From: [Actinomadura] parvosata subsp. kistnae | GTDB taxonomy: Bacteria; Actinomycetota; Actinomycetes; Streptosporangiales; Streptosporangiaceae | Direction: 5' to 3' | DNA length: 64,000 nt | Assembly: GCF_900323885.1 (NCBI RefSeq) | Contig: NZ_OOHJ01000018.1 | Location: 434,001-498,000, forward strand | Shown: in pieces, positions 41,601 to 47,302 of the stretch | Layout: each line of letters opens with the position of its first letter | How positions within the stretch are numbered: the stretch's first letter is position 1 | Notes under the pieces: model-generated | Databases searched by the model: none | Seen by the model: only the letters and a program-made list of their open reading frames with translations | What the model was told of the DNA's origin: nothing | Position numbers and translations under genes: made by a program

Positions 41601-43141
41601 TCACCGATCCCGACAGTCGCGTATCGAACGTCGAGTTCCAGGTGGAACGCGATGGCGTGGTGGTCTGGTCAGGCACCAAGAGCAACGTGAACAGCGGCGC
41701 TTATGCCTCTATCACGGTGGGGTCCGGCACGCTGCAGGACCTGTGGGAGGTGCGCTGGCGGGCTCGGGCCACCGCCGGTGGAGCCACGGGCGCCTGGTCC
41801 GCATACCAAACGTTCAAGATTCAGACGTCGGGCCTGGCGGCGCGGGTAGTCGCGGCCGCGGATCCGACGCCTCTGCCGCCCGACCCGGGCCCCTGGGGAA
41901 CGCGCGATGAGTTCTACGAGCACGCGTCGTTCAAGGAGTGCTGGATGGACAAGCCGGATCTGTCCGCCAACAAGGCGCGGCCTCAGGGGTGGTACAAGAG
42001 CCCATACAGCTGGTGCCACAGCAGGATGGTCAAATACACCTACATCAAGACGACCATGGGCCGGTACGGAACCACCAGGGTGAAGGTGGGTTCCATCGAG
42101 TTCGTGTTCTCCGCGCTGATCAGAACGGTCACCGGCAAGAAGCTCGGTCCCTTCTACGCTGTCGGCTCCGATGGTAAGCCTTTGCTGGACGACAAGGGCA
42201 AGAGGGTGACGCGGGATCCCACGCCGGCCGAACGGAGCGCAGCCGCCAAGGACGGCCGGAACATCCACATCGAGACTCGCATCCACGATTTCGACAAGAG
42301 CCGGGCCGGAGGGGATTGGTGGGAAGACGTCTACCTAGTGCCTTCGGTCTATTCACCGGGTTACGGTGCCCCCGCCTACTCGTGCACGGCCCCCGGCGGA
42401 GAAGCAGGGCCAAGACGCGAGGTGGAGGAGTGGAACAGCAATTCGCTGTGGCGTTTCACCCACGTCTCCAACCCGGCGACGTCCAGCGACTCCGATCGTG
42501 TCTCCAGCTGTACATTCCTGCCCCAGCTCGGGCTCGGCCACGACCACGAAAGTTTCAACTATCCGCTTCTGTCGGACCTGGAGCGGCATCTGTGGCCCAC
42601 CGTCCGATGCGACAGCTCTGACTTGATCAGAGACAACTACACCGGATGCACGTTCCTGAGCGGCATCCCGACGTGGGGCATGCCCCGCAGCGCGAAGATC
42701 AAGTACAAGAACAGGAACCTCACCAACCATATGAAGGAACACGCCGATCACGTCTACGAGGCCCTTCATACGCCGCAGGTCACCAAACCACAGCTCGGCG
42801 TCAAGAACATCCCGGGGCTGCCCGCACGCAACAAGTGGCTGACCCGCACGACCATTGAGTCCACCTACAAACAGAATGTGGATGTCAAAAATCGTTACTG
42901 CTACGGATCCCAGTCGGTGTTCACTGATGCCGATCGCGCCACACGGCCGTCCGGCGAGAAGGTGCGATGTGACGAGTTCCCGTTCGCGCGAACCGTGGAA
43001 GGCGCCGGATACAACGGGAGGGACTTCTCGCTCAAGTTCATCGGTGAGAAGGCTAACAAGGCGGGCGGATCCACTCAGAGTATCTTCTGGGCGCGCTACC
43101 GCATCCTGCACGGCGACCGGTTCTACGTCGACCCGCAGTAG
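38657..43141 (+). CDS. large secreted DNRLRE-type protein with C-terminal NucA/NucB-like nuclease domain
   Basis: A 1494-residue exported protein with a signal peptide to about residue 51 (LVAAFTLPLSLLSAPAIA). The N-terminal module (about 80-330: PVEVPAQFTETMKVWANPDG, GVDLVVLAQADGFISQVVF) and a shortened DNRLRE-like segment (TYLKFNT...YYASEYSG) resemble the N-terminus of the protease at 47.3-50.1 kb. A Pro/Thr linker (PTPTPTPTPTPTPT) leads to four fibronectin-like repeats (VEFEVEHDPALPQQDSGPIW, WSGSVTGVA). The last 400 residues end with KVRCDEFPFARTVEGAGYNG near residue 1436, the CDE-P-A-EG signature of NucA/NucB DNases. It looks like a secreted polymorphic-toxin-style nuclease. The start is placed at ATG 38657 from the promoter position and has no SD; 38627 is possible. 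Confidence 0.78.
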   Translation: MITPFSYRRSKGWSEHFFLSVGLSGRTRRRAALVAAFTLPLSLLSAPAIAQGPALSPTPSSTPTALSTAAHEPALRAAWDQAAKSGKPVEVPAQFTETMKVWANPDGKNLRAELYTRPVQLKNSASGAWEPIDTRIVTRDGKLQATRVKSPLTFGQRGAMQLVSADGKRGRSGLKVPRALPAPKISGSAVTYPDAVAPGVDLVVLAQADGFISQVVFRQRPTGPVTVRLPLMLPKGTKFGKTSQGLPQLKDAKGEAAAAPVGLTAMDAKVEASPEEGKSAAVDARVETSGTSPELVFTPDEKFLADPTVTYPVTIAAADDWFGGGEPTDAWVSKNTAGNNSAAGWLRAGTTSTSADIARTYLKFNTEDPALEGAGYNYQADPSSWCAKEQTLVHDVDAMARAWIEEDKPNHGLVLRALPENASINWRQYYASEYSGDPYPGHRHPPTLMVQYTPAIATYEGVVSIHPASERGMTHSIEEVEAHQVHPRNGEWPALSAQEAEGLRDSIGEQFSADTANLVTGDEEGWSDTVPESDEPCVPEPTPTPTPTPTPTPTAGEPSPTATPQPTVTPEPTTDPTAPEGPQPTAAETTPTASPEPSSCETPASPVSEHVVSPAARVAGSVVATSLDPELKVFVTDPQDRQSKVEFQVEHDPEAAAQGTGLIWSGAVDAVASATEASVRIPAGTLSDEWDVRWRTRSIAGETASEWGEWQHFTAIDGPAAPVIGEQKAEPSVPGSNGDVTHTLTSSLLARVQDFDRRESTVEVEVEHDPALPQQGSGPIWSGSVTGVASDTFATVTLPEDKLHDLWQVRWRARAGVGASVGAWSDWRNLTVELPKPMVADLEAGPVREGSDPPVTSSLTPALYARLLDPDGRSGTVEFEVEHDPALPQQDSGPIWSGSVTGVANDAFGSVTIPTDKLADLWQVRWRARVSVGGASSAWSEWQTLKVDLAKPSAADLDLSPATTVNGVEVASSLTPTLWAYVTDPDSRVSNVEFQVERDGVVVWSGTKSNVNSGAYASITVGSGTLQDLWEVRWRARATAGGATGAWSAYQTFKIQTSGLAARVVAAADPTPLPPDPGPWGTRDEFYEHASFKECWMDKPDLSANKARPQGWYKSPYSWCHSRMVKYTYIKTTMGRYGTTRVKVGSIEFVFSALIRTVTGKKLGPFYAVGSDGKPLLDDKGKRVTRDPTPAERSAAAKDGRNIHIETRIHDFDKSRAGGDWWEDVYLVPSVYSPGYGAPAYSCTAPGGEAGPRREVEEWNSNSLWRFTHVSNPATSSDSDRVSSCTFLPQLGLGHDHESFNYPLLSDLERHLWPTVRCDSSDLIRDNYTGCTFLSGIPTWGMPRSAKIKYKNRNLTNHMKEHADHVYEALHTPQVTKPQLGVKNIPGLPARNKWLTRTTIESTYKQNVDVKNRYCYGSQSVFTDADRATRPSGEKVRCDEFPFARTVEGAGYNGRDFSLKFIGEKANKAGGSTQSIFWARYRILHGDRFYVDPQ

Positions 43142-43180
43142 CAGTACGTCGCCCGGCATGTCAAGGTGACTCACGACAAG

Positions 43181-43211
43181 GCGCCGACCAGCCAGCCCGG
43201 CTGGTCGGCGC
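43181..43211 (+). terminator. perfect 13-bp stem-loop after the nuclease gene
   Basis: GCGCCGACCAGCC (43181-43193), loop AGCCC, GGCTGGTCGGCGC (43199-43211). It lies 40 bp after the nuclease stop and before the probable start of the next gene. This argues that the next gene starts at 43235 rather than at a GTG (43166) upstream of the hairpin. Confidence 0.75.
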
Positions 43212-43234
43212 TCGCCGACGAACAAGGAATGCCC

Positions 43235-43831
43235 GTGAACGACGTGGAGGAGCACTACCGGAACATCGCCGGCTACTTCTCGGAAACGCTCTGCATCACC
43301 TGGTGCCAGGGGCTCACCCTCGACGAGGTGGCCGGCGTCTTCGGCAGCGGCCTGGACACCGGCCTGCGCTACAACGTGGCCGAGGCGGAGAACGCCGGCT
43401 TCGAGGCGCGAGAGGAGGCAGGCGGCGTCGCCTGCAGCGCCATGGCCGGGCAACTCGGCCCCTGGGTGGTGGTCGTGGAGCCCGAATACGGCGACACCGG
43501 TTCCGGTCACGAGACCCTGCGCGAGTTGTCCGCGAAGGATGGTAGGGCCCTCAACGTCTACTCGGGCGTCAACAGCCACAGCCTCGACTACTACCGGGAT
43601 GCGCGGCCACTGACGACGCTGCAGTTCCTGGAGTGGGGAGAGGAGCCCTTCCACCGGCAGGGAGATCAGCCGCACCTGCTGGACGACCTTATCGGAGACT
43701 TTTCCGGTGAGCGCGCCGCGGACTTCCGGGCGTTCGCGCTGGCCGTGGCCGAGCGGCTGACTGGCGTCCGCCTGACCCACGACTGGCTGTTCAGCAAGCA
43801 CCGCTGGCTGCGGTGGGAGGACTGGGACTAG
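43235..43831 (+). CDS. DUF6461-type protein; possible immunity partner of the secreted nuclease
   Basis: A 198-residue acidic cytoplasmic protein recognised as the actinobacterial DUF6461 type from FSETLCITWCQGLTLDEVAG then VFG, and GPWVVVVEPEYGD. No catalytic motif is apparent. GTG 43235 is chosen: AAGGA (43224-43228) precedes it and the terminator hairpin lies just upstream. It directly follows the large secreted nuclease on the same strand, the usual place for an immunity gene. Small acidic single-domain proteins are typical in that role, but DUF6461 proteins also occur without toxins. Function inferred only from position. Confidence 0.65.
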   Translation: MNDVEEHYRNIAGYFSETLCITWCQGLTLDEVAGVFGSGLDTGLRYNVAEAENAGFEAREEAGGVACSAMAGQLGPWVVVVEPEYGDTGSGHETLRELSAKDGRALNVYSGVNSHSLDYYRDARPLTTLQFLEWGEEPFHRQGDQPHLLDDLIGDFSGERAADFRAFALAVAERLTGVRLTHDWLFSKHRWLRWEDWD

Positions 43832-43977
43832 CATCGGTTCTGCAGCGGACTGCGCTGTGTGAGTGGCTCTGCGGCTTGCCCGTAATGTCCCGGTGCGGTT
43901 GGGGCGGCCGTCGCGTGACGCTGTGAGGCCCGGACTCCGGGGGACCTGGATGAGGCTCCTTCCCGAATTGTCCGGGT

Positions 43978-44203
43978 TCAGGTCCAGCTCTCAAGTGGAA
44001 GCGGGCAGGTCGTTGAGCCGTTGCAGGCCAGGACGACCGCCCCGGCCCAGGGCCAGGTGCGGTCGATCCGCAAGCAGCGGTGGCGGACGCGGTGGGCCAG
44101 GCGGGCAAGCAGGTGGTAGAGCCGGTAGCGCATGGTGCCGGGTTCGGCGCGGGCCAGGCCGTCCTGGTCGTGCAAGGTCAGCAGGCGCAGCCAGCAGTTG
44201 GGC
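43978..44203 (-). pseudogene. IS1380-type transposase C-terminal remnant
   Basis: Read on the minus strand: MRYRLYHLLARLAHRVRHRC then LRIDRTWPWAG, the C-terminal block of DDE group-1 (IS1380) transposases. The 5' part is cut exactly where the IS3-type element begins (44204/44205), so that element truncated it. Confidence 0.6.
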
Positions 44204-44258
44204 TTGATCCGGTTTGACGGACATCCGAGATCAGGGGTTCGTCCCCGGAAGGATGTCC

Positions 44259-44570
44259 ATGATGGAGAGCATGGGGAAGAAGAAGCCGCGTCCTCGCCGC
44301 TCGTTCACGCCGGAGTTCAAGGCCGAGATCGTTGAGCTGTGCCGGCGGGGCGACCGGTCGATCCGTGAGGTGGCCCGGGACTTCGATCTGACCGAGACGG
44401 CGGTGCGGCAGTGGGTGCGCCAGGCCGAGATCGACGAGGGACAGCGGGACGGGCTGACCAGCAGTGAGCGGGAGGAACTGGCGGCGCTGCGGCGGGAGAA
44501 CCGGCGGCTGCGCGAGGACGTCGATGTGCTCAAGCGGGCGACGGCATTCTTCGTGAGGGAGACCCGGTGA
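44259..44570 (+). CDS. IS3-family transposase OrfA
   Basis: A short DNA-binding protein of 103 residues from ATG 44259: basic KKKPRPRRSFTPEFKAEIVE start, a helix-turn-helix (RSIREVARDFDLTETAVRQW) and a C-terminal leucine-zipper-like coil (SEREELAALRRENRRLREDV) that mediates multimerisation. GGAAGGA at 44247-44253 supports a start at 44259 or 44262. Its TGA overlaps the OrfB GTG. IS3 elements usually make an OrfAB fusion by frameshifting; here a GTGA overlap would give coupled separate proteins instead. Confidence 0.88.
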   Translation: MMESMGKKKPRPRRSFTPEFKAEIVELCRRGDRSIREVARDFDLTETAVRQWVRQAEIDEGQRDGLTSSEREELAALRRENRRLREDVDVLKRATAFFVRETR

Positions 44571-45439
44571 GCGTGCACCCGTTCATCGAGGCGGAGAAGC
44601 AGGGCGGTCACAGCGTCAAACGGGCGTGTGAGCTGCTGGGGGTCTCCCGTGCCGCCTTCTACGCCCGACGCAGTGCGGTGCCCGGTCCGCGTGCGGTGCG
44701 CGATGCTGAGCTGGCCGGGCAGATCGCCGAGGTGCACGCGCGCTCACGGGGCAGCTATGGTGCGCCGCGGGTGCACGCGCAGTTGCAGCGGGACGGGCAG
44801 CGGTGCGGCCGGCGGCGGGTGGCCCGGCTGATGCGCGTGCTGGGCCTGGCCGGGCGGTATCGGCGCTGGCGGGGACAGACCACGATCCCCGACCCGCACG
44901 TGAGCCTGCGGCCGGACCTGATCTTGCGCGACTTCAGGCCGGATCCGACCGGGCTCGGCCGGCGCTGGTGCGGCGACATCACCTACGTGCCGACCGAGGA
45001 GGGCTGGCTGTATCTGGCCACTGTGATCGACATCGCCTCCCGGCGGGTGGTCGGCTGGGCGATGGCCGATCACCTACGCACCGACCTGGTTGCCGAGGCT
45101 CTGCAGCAGGCCTGGGCCCGTCGCCGGCCGGCCGGGCCGGTGATCTTTCACTCGGATAGGGGCTGTCAATACACAAGTGCCGCCTACGCTCGGCTGGCCG
45201 CACGGCTCGGGGTGCGGTTGTCGGTCGGGCGGACCGGTCAGTGCTGGGACAACGCGCTGGCCGAGTCGTTCTTCGCCACTCTCAAGGGCGAACTCCTCGA
45301 TCAGCGGTCCTGGCCGACCCGCGCCGCAGCCCGCAGCGCGATATTCGAATTCATCGAGGGCTGGTACAACCTGCATCGCCTGCACAGCAGCCTGGGTTAC
45401 CGTAGCCCCGCCGACTACGAGGCAGTCGCAGCGGCCTGA
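44567..45439 (+). CDS. IS3-family transposase OrfB (DDE integrase core)
   Basis: A 290-residue intact catalytic subunit. The N-terminal HTH_21-type region (SRGSYGAPRVHAQLQRDGQR) is followed by the rve domain with all three acidic residues: D in CGDITYVPTEEG, D in IFHSDRGCQYTS, E in CWDNALAESFFATLK. The end HRLHSSLGYRSPADYE is typical. It cuts and joins DNA at the IS ends together with OrfA. Remnants of close relatives lie at 50.3 and 56.1-56.6 kb. Confidence 0.92.
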   Translation: MSVHPFIEAEKQGGHSVKRACELLGVSRAAFYARRSAVPGPRAVRDAELAGQIAEVHARSRGSYGAPRVHAQLQRDGQRCGRRRVARLMRVLGLAGRYRRWRGQTTIPDPHVSLRPDLILRDFRPDPTGLGRRWCGDITYVPTEEGWLYLATVIDIASRRVVGWAMADHLRTDLVAEALQQAWARRRPAGPVIFHSDRGCQYTSAAYARLAARLGVRLSVGRTGQCWDNALAESFFATLKGELLDQRSWPTRAAARSAIFEFIEGWYNLHRLHSSLGYRSPADYEAVAAA

Positions 45440-45473
45440 CCACCACAACGATCGTGTCCGTCGAAACGGAGCA

Positions 45474-46364
45474 AGCTCAGCACTGGCGCGACTGCTGCCC
45501 ACGCGGCTACGTCTCCATCGGATCGTGACGCCGGGCACCTTGCTGGCCTGGCACCGCCGGCTGGTCAATCAACGCTGGACCTACCCGAACGCGACCGGAC
45601 GTCCACCGATCCCGGACCAACTGCGTGAGCTGGTCATCCGGCTGGCCAGAGAGAACCCACGATGGAAGCACCGGCGGATATAGGGTGAACTGCTCAGCCT
45701 CGGCCATCAGATCGGAGAAGGCACCATCCGCCGCATCCTCATCGCGGGCGGGCTCGGCCCAGCGCCACGCCAGAGCTCACCGACCTGGCGGCAGTTCCTC
45801 GCCTCCCAAGCCTCCGGCATCCTGGCCTGCGACTTCCTGCACGTCGACACTGTCTTCCTCAAACGCCTGTACGTCCTGTTCGTCATGGAGAACGAGACAC
45901 GCCGCATACACCTGCTAGGCCTCACTCCCAACCCCACGGGCGCTTGGACCACCCAGCAAGCCCGGAACCTGCTGATGGATCTGGGCGAGCGCGCCGGCGC
46001 TTTCAGGTTTCTCATCCGGGACCGTGACGGCAAGTTCTCCCGCTCGTTCGATGAGGTGTTCACCGCCGCCGGCGTACGGGTCATCAAGACGCCCGTGCGG
46101 TCGCCACGAGCGAACGCGTTCGCGGAGCGGTTCGTGGGAACGCTACGCCGTGAGTGCCTCGATCACCTGCTCATCCATGGTGAGCGGCACCTGCGTAAGG
46201 TTCTGGCCGAGTACAAACACCACTCCAACCATCATCGCCCGCATCAGGGCCGTTCGCTCCGCCCGCCGTTGCACGACCCCAGCAAGGTGATCGACATGAC
46301 TTCCCGGATTCGCCGTCGAAGGACCGTCGCAGGCCTGGTCAACGAGTACCGCAGAGCAGCCTGA
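45474..46364 (+). pseudogene. integrase-core transposase, 5'-truncated and with a nonsense codon
   Basis: One frame runs from VTPGTLLAWHRRLVNQRWTY through the DDE core (ILACDFLHVDTV, FLIRDRDGKF, ANAFAERFVGTLRRECLDHL) to the normal end GLVNEYRRAA. A TAG at 45681-45683 interrupts it where relatives have RRIQGELL (CAG to TAG). The N-terminus is missing at the border of the IS3-type element. It is therefore inactive. It is a close relative of the transposase at 51.1-52.2 kb. Confidence 0.8.
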
Positions 46365-46404
46365 TCACTCGGCAAACGCCCAGCTCAGCAGCAGTGTCCG
46401 CGTT

Positions 46405-46700
46405 TTGGCACCGCACAGGTGATCTCCGCGCGGTCCCGGGCGGGATCGGCCATGTGCACGGGCTGTGGCCGTTCCTCCGACTGGGAGAACAGCCGGTACG
46501 AGCGGCATGTCGCCGACGAAGCGGTCGGTGGCCGTCCGGTGCGGACCGATTTGTTGGTCCGCCGGTTGTACTGCGAGAACCCTGCCTGCCCGAAGGTCAC
46601 TTTCGCCGAACAGATCGCTGGGCTGACGGTGCGGTACCAGCGTCGCACCGCCGGGCTGCAGGCGATCGTCGTGGCCGTGGCGAGGAGAGCCGACCTCCCC
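46405..46700 (+). pseudogene. ISL3-family transposase N-terminal fragment
   Basis: The frame reads CTGCGRSSDWENSRYERHVA, then RLYCENPACPKVTFAEQIAG and LTVRYQRRTAGLQAIVVAVA. This is the Cys-rich zinc-binding start of ISL3 transposases. The catalytic domain is absent. A parallel fragment on the minus strand lies at 52.3-52.8 kb. Confidence 0.65.
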
Positions 46701-46852
46701 GAACGTCGAGGTGGCCTCGACCTCACGGCCTATCGTCAGCTGACCAGCGGCACCACTCCGAGAACTGGCCGGTCAGCCCCCGAATCCTATTGAGCCTCAC
46801 AAGGCGCCTGGTGGAAGCTTCACGGCCAGACCGTCCGGTGATCGTGCCGTGC

Positions 46853-46877
46853 GGGCGGCGGTTTCCTTCCGCCGCCC
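46853..46877 (-). terminator. perfect 9-bp stem-loop downstream of the lipoprotein gene
   Basis: GGGCGGCGG (46853-46861), loop TTTCCTT, CCGCCGCCC (46869-46877). It lies 13 bp past the stop of the minus-strand lipoprotein gene and probably ends the protease-lipoprotein transcript. Confidence 0.7.
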
Positions 46878-46889
46878 ACACGGCGGCTC

Positions 46890-47288
46890 CTACAACATCG
46901 GAATCCGCTGGTCGGTTGCCCGGTCCATCAGGGGCCGCCCAGCCAGCGGGCTGTCAAGGTGGAATTGATACTCGCGCGCGTACCCCATGTTCGAGGAGAT
47001 CCGCTTCTCCCACGGCAAGAGCGGCTCGCAGACATCGCGAACCTCAACGCCGAGGACGACCCGGTCGCCGGTCTCGGACACCATGGTGCCGGTGACCTCA
47101 TCGCAGAACTTTCCATCGGACCCCGGCTTGCCGGTGAGGATGGTGGCGGTGATCGTACGGCCGTCCGGGCCGGCCTCTGCCGACTCGATGGGATACCAGT
47201 CCGCCTGCCGGGCGCACCCCGCGGCCAGGAGCACGCCGATCGCCGCCAGCGCCCATGTCGGTGTGGCTTTCGTCCGTCGGGTCATCAT
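46890..47288 (-). CDS. small lipoprotein
   Basis: A 132-residue protein with a clear lipoprotein signal: basic start MMTRRTK, hydrophobic core, lipobox LLAAGC with Cys25. The mature part is a small beta-rich domain (ESAEAGPDGRTITATILTG, DEVTGTMVSETGDRVVLGVE, VRDVCEPLLPWEK) with two further Cys that may pair. No family recognised. It lies 14 bp after the secreted protease gene on the same strand and ends at a strong hairpin, so the two form an operon. A role as a membrane-tethered inhibitor or immunity factor for that protease is conceivable but unproven. Confidence 0.7.
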   Translation of the reverse strand: MMTRRTKATPTWALAAIGVLLAAGCARQADWYPIESAEAGPDGRTITATILTGKPGSDGKFCDEVTGTMVSETGDRVVLGVEVRDVCEPLLPWEKRISSNMGYAREYQFHLDSPLAGRPLMDRATDQRIPML

Positions 47289-47302
47289 TCGTTCCGGCTC
47301 GC

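Larger units (their letters stand above)
44205..45473 (+). mobile_element. intact IS3-family insertion sequence
   Basis: The ends are imperfect inverted repeats: TGATCCGGTTTGACGGACA at 44205-44223 against the complement of 45455-45473 (TGCTCCGTTTCGACGGACA), 16 of 19 matching; they can be extended a few bases. Two overlapping transposase genes fill about 1.27 kb. It separates an IS1380 remnant (left) from another transposase remnant (right). No clear target duplication is seen. Confidence 0.82.

Noticed and set aside
43166..43234. Longer start for the DUF6461 protein at GTG 43166
   Set aside because: It would place the perfect 13-bp terminator hairpin inside the coding region and has no RBS; 43235 has AAGGA at good spacing.
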